NCBI RefSeq assembly: GCF_900114625.1
Contig: NZ_FOZL01000001.1
Location: 2,232,001-2,296,000 of the forward strand
Length of the DNA: 64,000 nucleotides
DNA from: Granulicella pectinivorans
Lineage (GTDB): Bacteria > Acidobacteriota > Terriglobia > Terriglobales > Acidobacteriaceae
Direction: 5' to 3'
The notes beneath the pieces were generated by a model. It did no database searches, had not been told where the DNA came from, and saw nothing but the letters and a program-made list of their open reading frames with translations. Positions 1 to 9,177 of the stretch are shown piece by piece; the first letter of the stretch is position 1; each line of letters opens with the position of its first letter. The position numbers were made by a program, and so were the translations under genes.

Positions 1-682
1 ACGCATCGCCCCGCGCAAACCCATCGTCTGCAGGGTCCGAGTAGATCAGCACGCCCTTCGCCCCGCGTTGCTGCGCCAGGTACACCTTCACCCCACGAAA
101 GTTCGCGCCATACCGCACCAGCACAATCTTGTCCCGGACGGAGACATGCATCTCCTGCAGACGCTTGAAGTCCGCCAACGTGCCGTAATTCGCATACACG
201 ACCGTCCCCGTCACGTCGCCGGAAGGAGACGAACCGCTGAATGCCGGCAGAATCCGCTTGTCGTTCTGGTACGGATCGCCCCCGTCCGTCCCATCCACAT
301 GCTCCGCCTGCGGTCCGGTCATCAGCCGTGCGCCATCGGCCGCAAAGGCCTCGACCAGTATCTTCACCGGCCTGTTCAACTGCACGCGGTACGGAACGAT
401 CGTCGTCTCCAGCCCGGCCGCCTTGAAGCGGTCGGCGACATAGAGCGCCGTCGCGTAGTCCTCGGGCGAACTGGCCCAGTGCGGAGCGGCAGTCAGCCTC
501 TTCAAATGTTCCCGAGCCAGCGCCGGGTCCGGCACCGCCAGAAAGGCCTTATCCCACCGTGCCTCGGTCGCGCCGAAGTCCCGAAAGCCAAACACCTTCG
601 CAGGCAGCGCGGGTCCACTCTGCCCCAGCAGGCAAGACCCCGCCAGACCGAGCCCAACCCCCAGCCCGCAAACCCACCTCAC
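1..682 (-). CDS. M28-type metallopeptidase, N-terminal part with PA domain (partial)
   Basis: Only the first 227 codons are in the window; the 3' end, with the expected zinc-peptidase domain, lies beyond the left edge. The reading frame starts at a GTG at 682 and opens with a hydrophobic, signal-like stretch rich in Gly, Leu and Val (about residues 1-20). The segment with EHVDGTDGGDPYQ and GTVVYANYGTLADF, followed by KIVLVRYGANFRGVKVY and GVLIYSDPADDGFARGD, is the protease-associated (PA) domain layout of the glutamate carboxypeptidase II/transferrin-receptor branch of family M28. The likely role is a secreted or periplasmic peptidase releasing amino acids from peptides. The frame stays open upstream to a stop at 758-760, so the start is uncertain. 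No catalytic residue is visible because that part is missing. Confidence 0.72.
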   Translation of the reverse strand, partial: MRWVCGLGVGLGLAGSCLLGQSGPALPAKVFGFRDFGATEARWDKAFLAVPDPALAREHLKRLTAAPHWASSPEDYATALYVADRFKAAGLETTIVPYRVQLNRPVKILVEAFAADGARLMTGPQAEHVDGTDGGDPYQNDKRILPAFSGSSPSGDVTGTVVYANYGTLADFKRLQEMHVSVRDKIVLVRYGANFRGVKVYLAQQRGAKGVLIYSDPADDGFARGDA

Positions 683-757
683 CAGGCTTTGACTTCTTTG
701 TCCCGCCTTTTCCGTCTTTTCCCCACAGTCTTTTGCGTGTTCCTGGAAGGCGAGAAC

Positions 758-1204
758 CTAAACGGCAACGGGCTCCGTGCAGAACTTGCACCGCTTCGCC
801 GCCAACGGAATCTCTGAAAGGCACTGCGGACAGGTCTTCGTCGAGGGAGGCGCCGGCTCTGCCTTGTTCAAGCGGGCCAGCAGCTTCGACACCGGCAGCA
901 CGATCACAAAGTAGACCACCGCTGCATTCAGCAAAAAGCTGATGACGTTATTCAGGAACTTGCCAACCTGGATCACGCCGGCATTGGCGTCCGGTGCTCC
1001 GGCTGCCCCGGCCTTGTGAAACAGATGCACATGCCACACGATCGCCGAGAAGTCAGGCTTGCCCACGACCGCCGCGATAAACGGATTGATGATATCCGTA
1101 ACCAGCGAGTTCGTAATCGCGGCAAACGCCGCGCCGATGATGACGGCTACAGCAAGGTCGACGACATTGCCGCGCAGAATAAAATCGCGAAAACCTTTCA
1201 GCAT
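758..1204 (-). CDS. mscL: large-conductance mechanosensitive channel MscL with C-terminal zinc ribbon
   Basis: Inner-membrane channel that opens under membrane tension and releases solutes during hypo-osmotic shock. The start MLKGFRDFILRGNVVDLAVAV is the classical N-terminal amphipathic helix and start of TM1 (about 15-45); TM2 spans about 80-108. At 148 residues the protein is slightly longer than typical MscL because the cytoplasmic end carries a four-cysteine knuckle, CPQC at 125-128 and CKFC at 139-142, which looks like a small zinc ribbon. The core family assignment is secure; the metal site is inferred from the Cys spacing. The gene lies between the M28 peptidase and the VWFA genes on the same strand. 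Confidence 0.93.
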   Translation of the reverse strand: MLKGFRDFILRGNVVDLAVAVIIGAAFAAITNSLVTDIINPFIAAVVGKPDFSAIVWHVHLFHKAGAAGAPDANAGVIQVGKFLNNVISFLLNAAVVYFVIVLPVSKLLARLNKAEPAPPSTKTCPQCLSEIPLAAKRCKFCTEPVAV

Positions 1205-1275
1205 GAAGCCTCGTCCCCCGTGGAGATCAAATCACTCAACCCCGGCAGAATATCACTCTACCCCGTGATGCCGCT

Positions 1276-3063
1276 CTAACTCCTCGGCATCACCAGCGTT
1301 GCGGTAGAGACCTCGACGCTGCCGACATGGTTGGTCTCCTTGTCCATCACGCCGATCCGCAGGTAGTAGTCGCCCTTGGCAGGCATGGCGATCTCCTGGG
1401 CCAGTTGCAGTCCACCCTTGACCGCAGCGGCGTAGTTGGCCTCCGTCAGCTTCAACGACAGGGTGCGGCTGGCTGAATTCAACACGCTTCCATCGCGGTC
1501 ATAGCCCACCATCATGAACTCGACCGTAGCATCGCGGACGCCGTTGTCGACCCTCCAATGCAGATCCTCCGGATTCACCGCATAATCCACCTTGTAGCGT
1601 CTCTGCTGTTTGCGAGACACCGCAGCCAGGGGCCCGGCCCCAACCGGCACCTCTGCCTTGGCCGGCGGATCAATCACCCCGGAAGGCGTTACCCGAATCT
1701 TGAACAGAATCTCCGTCGGCGTCGGAGCGCCCCGCTTCATCGACGCGGCCACGGTGCTGAACGCCGTCCTCTGGCTCTCCGGCGTCGTCTGCTGGTTGTT
1801 TGCCGTCACCGTCTTGTCCGTTGCCAGATACCCGGTACGATACTCCAGGTTGATCTTCTTTCCATGCACCATCTCCACCTGGATGGAGCGTGGCCCGCCG
1901 TTCCAGTTCGTGTTCGTCGGAACGTAGGTCAGCGTGTAGTAGTTTGCGCCGCGCTCGATCGCCTGGTTCACAAACCGCGCCAGATTGTTCGAACCATAAA
2001 ACGCATGTCCGCCAGTCTGTTCGCCCATCTGCCGCATCTCTCCATGAACCTTCTCGAGATGCGTCGAAAAAGCCGAGGACATGCGTGAGTTGTAGCCCGG
2101 GTCGTTCTCCACCGCTCCAGCAGGTCGTCCCGGCAATGCAGACGTATACGCCGGATCGATCTGCACTCCGTTCGCATCGATCGGATACACCGCCACCTGG
2201 CTTCGCGCCAGCTCCGAGCTCACCTTCCTCATCTCTTCGGCGTAGAACCTCATACTGCTGAACGTCCCTAACCCACCCGCGGAGTTGATATCGGGAATAA
2301 AGTCCACCGGAAAGCTACCGGAGAGCCAGATCAGGTTCTTGCGGCCGGGCAAAGCCGCCAGGTACTGGCCGATCTCTTGCAGTGCATCCAGCGTCATCCC
2401 AATCTGCTGGTCCCCGACGATGTTGGTGATGGATCGTTCGAACATCGCGATCGGAGTCCCCGGATCGAAAGCCCCAACGATTTGGTCGCTTCCCACTAAC
2501 CCCGCCCCACCGCCCTGTGCCTGGAGCGACGCCGAAGCCGGCATACGCTTCCGTTGCGTCAGAACCGCCTTCAGCACCGCAGGGTCCGAAGTGAAGCTCT
2601 GCAGCATCACCACCCGGTCGCTCAGCGCGAACACTGCCACCCGGGTATTCGGCGGCAGCTTATCCACGACCTCGCCAAGCTGGGACCGCAACATCGGCTG
2701 CGCCTCCCGCGGCGTATTCAAAGCATCCACCAGAATCACATTCAGCGCACTGCCCTGGGGAGCCATCACCACGTTCGTAAACGTATTCGGAGCCATCTTT
2801 GGCGTCGATATCGCCGGAGCGTCGCCGGCAACCGTCGCATGTTCATCGAAATGCCGGATCGTCTGCGGAACCTTGTCCTCCAGCAACTGAAAATCGGCAG
2901 CCGTCAGGCCTTTCACGGGGTTCCCCTTCGAATCCGTAGCGACGACATCCACGACCACGATACGCGAACGAGCCTGAAGAACCGTCACGTCCTGAGCCCA
3001 CAGAGGTGACGAAAAAACGCTGAGAAGAAGAAGGACACCGGGTGCAGAGATGCGGCTCGACAT
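1276..3063 (-). CDS. secreted VWFA-related acidobacterial domain protein
   Basis: 595-residue exported protein of the VWFA-related family that is strongly expanded in Acidobacteriota. The chosen ATG (3063) gives a signal peptide ending near SPLWAQ, with a GGAG about 10 nt upstream; the frame is open to 3261 but that extension has no signal-like features. After the signal comes the family sequence RSRIVVVDVVATDSKGNPVKGL, then a von Willebrand A-like fold (VILVDALNTP, AVFALSDRV, GRKNLIWLSGSFP). The metal-site DxSxS is not intact (DALNT), so metal-dependent adhesion is doubtful. The C-terminal part is beta-rich. It probably shares a transcript with the two genes upstream, a second VWFA protein and a small membrane protein. 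Function is unknown; an envelope or adhesion role is inference. Confidence 0.85.
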   Translation of the reverse strand: MSSRISAPGVLLLLSVFSSPLWAQDVTVLQARSRIVVVDVVATDSKGNPVKGLTAADFQLLEDKVPQTIRHFDEHATVAGDAPAISTPKMAPNTFTNVVMAPQGSALNVILVDALNTPREAQPMLRSQLGEVVDKLPPNTRVAVFALSDRVVMLQSFTSDPAVLKAVLTQRKRMPASASLQAQGGGAGLVGSDQIVGAFDPGTPIAMFERSITNIVGDQQIGMTLDALQEIGQYLAALPGRKNLIWLSGSFPVDFIPDINSAGGLGTFSSMRFYAEEMRKVSSELARSQVAVYPIDANGVQIDPAYTSALPGRPAGAVENDPGYNSRMSSAFSTHLEKVHGEMRQMGEQTGGHAFYGSNNLARFVNQAIERGANYYTLTYVPTNTNWNGGPRSIQVEMVHGKKINLEYRTGYLATDKTVTANNQQTTPESQRTAFSTVAASMKRGAPTPTEILFKIRVTPSGVIDPPAKAEVPVGAGPLAAVSRKQQRRYKVDYAVNPEDLHWRVDNGVRDATVEFMMVGYDRDGSVLNSASRTLSLKLTEANYAAAVKGGLQLAQEIAMPAKGDYYLRIGVMDKETNHVGSVEVSTATLVMPRS

Positions 3064-3089
3064 GCTGTGTGGTCTCCGCAGGAAGACTA

Positions 3090-3389
3090 TCAGTTTGGAG
3101 ACGCTGGATAGAACAAAAAGAACAAGATAGCCACCAGCACCATCAGGTCCATGTACAGGCAGAGCAACACACCTCCGTGGTAAAAGCTCCACGTCTTCCG
3201 CATACATCTGGCTGTATCGATCGTGCCGGCCACGCACACCAGGGCCGGCAGTACCTGCCATCCCGTAGGCTGTATCCGCGGAAACCCCGACAGCAGCAGA
3301 GCACCCACCATGCTCACCGCCACGAGCACGTTCGCCCTTACCAGCGAACGTGCTCGCACCTCGAAGAACCGCCTTCGCAAAATACTCAC
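3090..3389 (-). CDS. small hypothetical membrane protein between two VWFA genes
   Basis: 99 residues with three hydrophobic stretches: about 20-37 (LVAVSMVGALLLSGF), 45-56 (VLPALVCVAGTI) and 70-93 (HGGVLLCLYMDLMVLVAILFFLF). It begins with a basic N-terminus (MSILRRRFFEVRARSLVR), as in inner-membrane proteins with the N-terminus inside. It starts only 4 nt after the stop of the upstream VWFA gene and ends 26 nt before the start of the next, so the three genes very likely form one operon. No family is recognised. The spacing and clear membrane topology, rather than homology, argue that it is real. Confidence 0.6.
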   Translation of the reverse strand: MSILRRRFFEVRARSLVRANVLVAVSMVGALLLSGFPRIQPTGWQVLPALVCVAGTIDTARCMRKTWSFYHGGVLLCLYMDLMVLVAILFFLFYPASPN

Positions 3390-3393
3390 ATCC

Positions 3394-5298
3394 TTACTTT
3401 GGCAGATCGCTGAGCGTTGGAGGCGCCGGCTTCGGCTTCGGAATCTCCACCACCGGCAGATTCTTCACCGCGGCAACAGGAACCTCGATGGCTCCCACGT
3501 GATCCACAAGCAGGTCGTGAAGCCCAATCCGCAGAAAGTAATCCCCCTTCGCCGGAACGCTGACCACCTGACGGAACTGCAAGCCCGTCTCCATCATCGC
3601 CTTCACATTCGCCGGCGTCACCACCGCCTGCACCGTGTTGCCGATGGAGTTCACCAACACCCCGTTCACGTCGTAGACATACGTCAGAAACTGCAGGGCG
3701 ATCTCATACTTGCCCGGCCCGACGTTCTTGAATCCCATATCCGAGGGCAGAGCCGCGTAGTTCACGACATAGTTCCGGTACGGTCCCTTCGTCGTCGGTG
3801 GAGCGACGTTCTTCTCCGCGAGCGTTGCCTCCGTGGGAGGTCCCAGAGGTCCAACGAAAATCTTCATCAGAATCTGCGTCGGCGTCGGAGCTCCACGCAC
3901 CATCGAGTTCCGCACCTCCATCTGCTGCGGCGTCGGTGCCGGAGCCGTCGCGGCAGACGTCGTCAACTGCACCCGGTCCTTCTTCGGAGCTCCATCCGTG
4001 TAGTATCCCCGTCGATACGCCAGCTCATACCCACCCGTCGTCGTCACCTGAATCTTGCGGAAGCCTCCGTCGGCCTTCACGTTCGACGGCGTATACGTAA
4101 TCGTGTAGTAGCTCGATCCGTTCTCGATCGCCTTCTCCACCGCGTCGGCCAGCCCGTTCGTATTCACAAACGCCTCGCCGCCCGTCTCCGACGCCATCTG
4201 CCGCATCGTGATGTGCTCATCGGCAATCTTGCCAAGCGCATCGCTGTTCGCCTTCGCAAACGCAGCCGGATTCCTTGCATACTTTGAATTGTTCTGCGAC
4301 GCGTTGAACACCGGCGAGCTCTGCAAGCCGCGTGCATCGATCGGATACACCGCCACCTGCGCTTTTGTCAGCAGTCCGGTCGTCTCGCGAAACTCATCCC
4401 CCATATCTGCCATCGCCGCGAACGGATCCTGAAGATCGCCGTCCGGCAGGATCGACAGCGGGAACGAACCCGAGAACCAGATCAGGTTCTTCCGGCCCTG
4501 GAACGCCGAGAGATAGCGCGCCAGCACGTTCATCGCGTCCATCGTATAGCGCACCCGAAGCTGCGTTTGGAAGCTCTGCGTCTGAGCCTCGAACTGCTGC
4601 ACATTCGCAATCGTGTCAGCCGACGCACCCATATCCGTCAGCGTATCCGACACCGCCGTTTCGCTTGACGAGTCCAGCAGAGGCGACTGTCCCGGAAGGT
4701 TCTTCTTCGCTTCCAGCGCAGCCAGCAACACCTTCGGATCGCTCGTAAAACCCTGCAGGTACACCAGTTGCCGGTTCAGCCCGAACACCGCCAGCCGCGT
4801 CCCCGGCTTCATCGTCTTGATGAACTGCACCAGCTGCTGGTGCAGAAATGCCTGCGAATCCACCGGCGTATTCAGTCTGTCGATCAGCAGCACATTGAGC
4901 GGCCCGCTCTCCGGCACTGCCGTCAGGTTGGTAAATACACCCGGCGGCAGAGGTCCTGTCGGAGCCGTCGGCGGGGCGACCGTCGCCGGCGTATGCTCTT
5001 CAAGCGTCTTCACCGTCTGTGCCGTACCCGCCTCGCGCACCTGAAAGTCCGAGGCCTTCAACCCATGGATCGCCTTGTGATTCTTATCCGTCACCACGAC
5101 ATCCAGAATCACAAGGTTCGACTGTGCCTTCAGCGTCGTCACCACACCCGTTCCCGGTGCGGGAGCCTGAGCCACGGGGGCATTGGCCGTAGGCGCCGCC
5201 GGCAGCGCCGGAGCAGCGGGCGCTGCAGTCTGGGCCACAGTCGCAAACGGAAGAGCCAGGGTAAAACCAAAAAGCAGGGCAGGGAACGAACGTGTCAT
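3394..5298 (-). CDS. secreted VWFA-related acidobacterial domain protein
   Basis: 634-residue paralogue of the protein encoded at 1276-3063. The start at 5298 (MTRSFPALLFGFTLALP) is preceded by GGAG at a good distance and gives a signal peptide ending near ATVAQ; the frame extends to 5331 but the extra residues are not signal-like. A Pro/Ala-rich linker (about 25-50) is followed by SNLVILDVVVTDKNHKAIHGL and the VWA-like core with LLIDRLNTP, RLAVFGLNRQ and GRKNLIWFSGSFP. As in the paralogue, the canonical DxSxS metal motif is degenerate. The C-terminus is Pro/Lys-rich. First gene of the probable three-gene operon; role in the envelope unknown. Confidence 0.86.
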   Translation of the reverse strand: MTRSFPALLFGFTLALPFATVAQTAAPAAPALPAAPTANAPVAQAPAPGTGVVTTLKAQSNLVILDVVVTDKNHKAIHGLKASDFQVREAGTAQTVKTLEEHTPATVAPPTAPTGPLPPGVFTNLTAVPESGPLNVLLIDRLNTPVDSQAFLHQQLVQFIKTMKPGTRLAVFGLNRQLVYLQGFTSDPKVLLAALEAKKNLPGQSPLLDSSSETAVSDTLTDMGASADTIANVQQFEAQTQSFQTQLRVRYTMDAMNVLARYLSAFQGRKNLIWFSGSFPLSILPDGDLQDPFAAMADMGDEFRETTGLLTKAQVAVYPIDARGLQSSPVFNASQNNSKYARNPAAFAKANSDALGKIADEHITMRQMASETGGEAFVNTNGLADAVEKAIENGSSYYTITYTPSNVKADGGFRKIQVTTTGGYELAYRRGYYTDGAPKKDRVQLTTSAATAPAPTPQQMEVRNSMVRGAPTPTQILMKIFVGPLGPPTEATLAEKNVAPPTTKGPYRNYVVNYAALPSDMGFKNVGPGKYEIALQFLTYVYDVNGVLVNSIGNTVQAVVTPANVKAMMETGLQFRQVVSVPAKGDYFLRIGLHDLLVDHVGAIEVPVAAVKNLPVVEIPKPKPAPPTLSDLPK

Positions 5299-5406
5299 CG
5301 AATCTCCGGAGCTGGAACCAGCGTGACCCAAGTCTAGACCAACCCGTCACCCCAAGAAAGTCCGGTCGATAACCCGCATAGAACCATGCGCTGCCGAACA
5401 TTGCCC

Positions 5407-5451
5407 GGCCCTCGGTTGTCCGGAAACAAAACTCCAGGCAACGCGAGGGCC
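5407..5451. repeat. intergenic inverted repeat between mtnA and the VWFA operon
   Basis: GGCCCTCG (5407-5414) pairs with CGAGGGCC (5444-5451), and the stem can extend inward through GTTG/CAAC with a bulge. It sits in the 238-nt gap downstream of mtnA. There is no clear U-tract, so a terminator role is only possible. Confidence 0.4.
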
Positions 5452-5536
5452 AGAAACGTCTGCGCAGGCACCATCCGGAGAACAGTCAGGCACGGATCGC
5501 CCTGCGGGCAACGGTCCTCCCTCAGAACAAGCCTTT

Positions 5537-6613
5537 CTAGACCGTAACTGCCCTCAGCCGAGCCGGCTCAGGCATCTCGCCCATCGCCTTGATCGACTCC
5601 GAGAAAGGCGCCCGCAGCACGCCGCGCTCCGTGATAATTGCCGTAATGTACTTCGCCGGTGTCACATCGAACGCGGGATTCTCGATCGCCACACCGTGCG
5701 GCGTCATCTGCTTCCCGTTCGAGTGCGTGACCTCGAGCGCCGACCTCTGCTCGATCGGAATCCCATCGCCCGTAGCGGTCGCCTGGTCGATCGTCGACCA
5801 CGGCGCGGCCACATAAAACGGAATCCCATGCTCCTTCGCCAGGATCGAAACGCCATATGTGCCGATCTTGTTCGCCGTATCGCCATTGGCCGCAATGCGA
5901 TCCGCGCCCACGATCACAGCCTGAATCCGTCCCTTGCCCATCAGGTGCGCGGCCATGTTGTCGCACAGCACCGTCGTGGGAATGTTGTCTTTCATCAGCT
6001 CCCAGGCGGTCAGGCGAGCGCCCTGCAGAAACGGCCGCGTCTCATCGGCAAACACATCGATCTCGTGCCCAGCCTCGATGGCCGCGCGAATCACGCCCAG
6101 AGCCGATCCATACCCGCACGTCGCCAGCGCACCCGCGTTGCAATGCGTCAGCACGGTGCCCTTTTGCGGCAGCAGCTCCGCGCCGTTCTTACCCATCTGC
6201 TTGCACGCCGCGATATCCTCGTCGTACATCAGGCAGGCCTCGGCGACGACGGCGTCCTTGATCGCCGCAATCGAGTCCCCCGCGGCCTTGCGCTGCTCAT
6301 ACAGATCCCGAATCTTCCCAATCCCCCAGAAGAGGTTGACGGCCGTAGGCCGAGTCCCCGCCAGATGTGAGCAGATCTCCGCGACCTCGACATCCAGTTG
6401 GTCGAACGAGGTCGCCCCGCTCCTCAAAATCCCGATCGCCACGCCCATCGCCGCCGAAACCCCAATCGCCGGAGCCCCCCGCACGATCATGTCGCGAATC
6501 ACGGTTGCGACCTGGATGTAGTCGGTAGCCAGAACGTAGGTCTCTTCAAGCGGAAGCTTGGTCTGATCCAGGAAATTAACGCCGGTAGGAAGCCATTCAA
6601 GGGTAGGAATCAT
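5537..6613 (-). CDS. mtnA: methylthioribose-1-phosphate isomerase
   Basis: 358 residues, full length. It converts 5-methylthioribose-1-phosphate to 5-methylthioribulose-1-phosphate in the methionine salvage pathway (cytosol). Family signatures: RGAPAIG at 45-51, [18 protein letters not shown] at 152-169 with the catalytic Cys at 158, and [19 protein letters not shown] at 235-253 with the catalytic Asp at 238. These distinguish it from the related eIF2B-type proteins. The gene is monocistronic here; the other methionine-salvage genes are not in the window. The 5' region is shared with the divergent DUF4260 gene, and no SAM riboswitch could be recognised in it. Confidence 0.95.
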   Translation of the reverse strand: MIPTLEWLPTGVNFLDQTKLPLEETYVLATDYIQVATVIRDMIVRGAPAIGVSAAMGVAIGILRSGATSFDQLDVEVAEICSHLAGTRPTAVNLFWGIGKIRDLYEQRKAAGDSIAAIKDAVVAEACLMYDEDIAACKQMGKNGAELLPQKGTVLTHCNAGALATCGYGSALGVIRAAIEAGHEIDVFADETRPFLQGARLTAWELMKDNIPTTVLCDNMAAHLMGKGRIQAVIVGADRIAANGDTANKIGTYGVSILAKEHGIPFYVAAPWSTIDQATATGDGIPIEQRSALEVTHSNGKQMTPHGVAIENPAFDVTPAKYITAIITERGVLRAPFSESIKAMGEMPEPARLRAVTV

Positions 6614-6762
6614 ATCCCTACCAGTTTACCGCGATAGAGTCATCCCGATGGGGTATCGAGCGAAGCCAGATAGCCTTCCTCCACCAGGCAAAAGCATCCA
6701 CGCGGAACGATCAGCGTCCAAAGCCCGTATCTAAGCCAACAGCCAAATCAAGAGACCCGACC

Positions 6763-7140
6763 ATGCTCACCCGCCCCGCCCTCCTCATCCGCCTCGAAGC
6801 CGCTGCCATCCTGGTCGTAACCCTCGTCGCCTATCACCATCTCCAGGCCAGCGCCGGATGGTTTCGCTTTGCCATACTCTTTCTCACCCCCGACCTCTTC
6901 ATGCTTGGCTACCTCGCAAACCCCCGCTTCGGCTCCGCCCTCTACAACCTCGGCCACACGGTATGGGTTCCACTCCTCCTCGCCCTCTACGCATGGAACG
7001 CCGAGCGCGAGGCCACACTCGCCGTCGCACTCATCTGGATCTCCCATATCGCCTTCGACCGCGTCCTCGGTTACGGCCTCAAATACCCCACGTACTTCAA
7101 GGACACCCACCTCCAACACCTCAATGAGCCGATTGGTTGA
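6763..7140 (+). CDS. DUF4260 family membrane protein
   Basis: 125 residues with about four hydrophobic helices. The sequence carries the features of the DUF4260 family: a polar YHHLQASAGWFRFAILFLTPDL loop-helix, YLANPRFGSALYNLGHT, and a C-terminal WISHIAFDRVLGYGLKYPT. Function is unknown; the conserved His and Asp residues in or near the membrane make an enzyme or metal-binding protein possible, but that is inference. It is transcribed divergently from mtnA and lies 120 nt upstream of lptE. Confidence 0.85.
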   Translation: MLTRPALLIRLEAAAILVVTLVAYHHLQASAGWFRFAILFLTPDLFMLGYLANPRFGSALYNLGHTVWVPLLLALYAWNAEREATLAVALIWISHIAFDRVLGYGLKYPTYFKDTHLQHLNEPIG

Positions 7141-7260
7141 CGCTCCCGAAGGGAATCTGCGCCTGACTGTCGCACTTGCCTCTTCTTCCGTCTTTCCGCC
7201 CGTTCCCCACAATCTTTTGCTCATCTTTCCAGCAAGCGCAATGCGACAATAGAAACGAGC

Positions 7261-7794
7261 ATGCGCCGCCTCCTCACACCCCTAGTCCTGATCTCGGCCC
7301 TCCTTCTCCCGCTCTCCGGCTGCGGCTACCACCGCGCAGGTTCCGCGACCCACCTTCCCGCCAACGTCCGCACCCTCGACGTCCCCATCTTCACCACTCA
7401 CTCGCAGGCCTATCGCACCGAGATGACCTTCACCCAGGCCGTCATCCGCGAGCTCGATACCCGCACCAAATACCGCATCCTCACCACGTCCAAGGACAAC
7501 GACGCCGACGCCACCCTCACCGGCTCGATCCTGTCGCAGACCGTGACCCCGTTGACCTACGACGCCACCTCCGGCCAGACCTCCAGCTACCTCGTCACCA
7601 TTACCGCCCGCGTCATCCTCACCGCCCGCGACGGCACCATCCTGTATCGCAACGAAGCCCTCACCTACCGCGAGCAGTACCAGTCCACGCAGGACCTCAC
7701 GCTCTTCGTGCAGGAAGACTCCGCCGCCGTTCGCCGCCTCGCCCGTGACTTCGCCCAGGCCCTCGTCGGCGACATGCTGGAGTCGTTCCAATGA
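7261..7794 (+). CDS. lptE: LPS-assembly lipoprotein LptE
   Basis: 177-residue outer-membrane lipoprotein. A signal peptide ends in a lipobox, LSGC, with the acylated Cys at 21, followed by GYHRAGSATHLP as in LptE proteins. The next segments (VRTLDVPIFTTHSQAYRTEMTFTQAVIREL and NDADATLTGSIL) match the alpha/beta fold that plugs the LptD barrel and helps insert lipopolysaccharide into the outer membrane. Its last 4 nt overlap the holA start (ATGA), the translationally coupled lptE-holA order known from many bacteria. Sequence conservation in this family is low, so context contributes to the call. Confidence 0.85.
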   Translation: MRRLLTPLVLISALLLPLSGCGYHRAGSATHLPANVRTLDVPIFTTHSQAYRTEMTFTQAVIRELDTRTKYRILTTSKDNDADATLTGSILSQTVTPLTYDATSGQTSSYLVTITARVILTARDGTILYRNEALTYREQYQSTQDLTLFVQEDSAAVRRLARDFAQALVGDMLESFQ

Positions 7795-8972
7795 CCTCGC
7801 CTGTAGCGGCAAAGGCCGCCCCCATCAAATCCTTCGCAGCCAGCGACCGCTTCCTCGCCGAGATCGTCACCTCCGCCCTGCGCCCGGGCTACGTCCTCCT
7901 CGGCGACGAGGCCTTCCTCTACCAGCGTTGCCGCGCCGGTGTCCTCGTCGCGCTCGCCCCGCCCGAATCCCGCGACTTCTCCCTCCACGACCTCGACCTC
8001 GCCGAAACCACCATCTTCGACGCCCTCGACCTCGCCCGCACTCCGTCCCTGATGGCCCCCTTCCAGGTCATCTTCGTCCGTGGCATCAAGGCCCTCTACG
8101 GACGCGGCTCGAAGAAGGAAGAGTTCGCCGCCATCGACAGCTACTTCCGCTCGCCCAACCCGCAGGCCGTCGTCATCTTCGTGGCCGACCACCTCCGCCT
8201 CCCCACCGACCTCCGCAAGATGGACATGACGGACAAGGAGCGCTACGAGAAGATCCGCGAGACCCTCGGCGACTGGTGCGGCCTCGTCGAACTGGCCCGC
8301 GTAGACGGCCCCGATGCGGTCAAATGGCTGGCCCAGGCTGCCGAGCAGCGCAACATCCAGTTCGACCCCGACGCCGCCCGCGAGCTTGTCGACGCACTCG
8401 GAGCCGACATGATGATGGTTGCCAGCGAGTTCGAAAAGCTCGCCCTCTACGTCACCGCCCCCCAAATCGAATCCGGTGGCACACCGCGCATTACCCTGGG
8501 CAACGTGGAAACCATGGTCCTCGCCGCCAAGCAGCGCAGCCTCTACGAGCTCACCGACGCGATCAGCGCCAAAGACCGCCCGAAGGCCCTGCTTCTCCTC
8601 CACGGCCTCTTGAACGCGAGCGACGGAGGCGAAGACTCCTCCATCGGCCACCTCTACATGCTCGCCCGCACCTTCCGCCAGATGCTCATCATCCACGAGA
8701 AGAACGTGCGCGACTCCCGCGCGATCTGGTCGGTCCTCTGGCAGGGCTTCCGCATGCCGCCCTTCGCCGCCGAAGACCTCATCCGCCAGGCCCGCCGCTA
8801 CAAGTCCCGCTCTGCCCTCACCCGTGCGTTGCGCCTCGTCGCGAAGGCCGACCTTGAGCTGCGCTCTTCCCCGGCGAATAAGCTCCTGGTCCTCGAGCGC
8901 CTCATCCTGGCCCTCGCCAGCGACCCACCCCGCACCTACGAGAACACGCACCAGTTCGCCATGGAGCTCTAA
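7791..8972 (+). CDS. holA: DNA polymerase III subunit delta
   Basis: 393 residues. Delta is the clamp-loader subunit that opens the beta sliding clamp during replication. Recognisable segments are GYVLLGDEAFLYQRC near residue 30 (the N-terminal DNA_pol3_delta start), PFQVIFVRGIKALYG, VVIFVADHLRLPTDLRK, and the C-terminal helical domain with LLLLHGLLNASDGGEDSSIGHLYMLARTFRQM and a final SRSALTRALRLVAKADLELRS, as in other HolA proteins. The start overlaps the lptE stop. A long antisense frame opposite this gene is a GC-rich shadow. Confidence 0.92.
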   Translation: MTSPVAAKAAPIKSFAASDRFLAEIVTSALRPGYVLLGDEAFLYQRCRAGVLVALAPPESRDFSLHDLDLAETTIFDALDLARTPSLMAPFQVIFVRGIKALYGRGSKKEEFAAIDSYFRSPNPQAVVIFVADHLRLPTDLRKMDMTDKERYEKIRETLGDWCGLVELARVDGPDAVKWLAQAAEQRNIQFDPDAARELVDALGADMMMVASEFEKLALYVTAPQIESGGTPRITLGNVETMVLAAKQRSLYELTDAISAKDRPKALLLLHGLLNASDGGEDSSIGHLYMLARTFRQMLIIHEKNVRDSRAIWSVLWQGFRMPPFAAEDLIRQARRYKSRSALTRALRLVAKADLELRSSPANKLLVLERLILALASDPPRTYENTHQFAMEL

Positions 8973-9177
8973 GAAACTTCTCTCAACAAAGTCTTCTTCG
9001 TTGCCTGTTCTGTCCGTTCTGTGCATTTTTCCGCAGAGGATCTGCTGTCCGTTCGCTCTTCCGGCCCTCCGTCGCCCAGCGCACATAATCCGTCCGGGGG
9101 ACAGGGCAGCCCTGTCATCCTGCATCCAATGGACTGGAACGTTCGCACGCAAACCAGAATATCCAGGGCCAAAACTC

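Noticed and set aside
3223..4287. 354-codon plus-strand frame opposite the VWFA operon
   Set aside because: Arg/His/Leu-rich shadow with no start signal; the VWFA genes on the other strand explain the region.
6614..6762. SAM riboswitch or methionine leader before mtnA
   Set aside because: No recognisable riboswitch core, and short frames there are not rich in Met codons.
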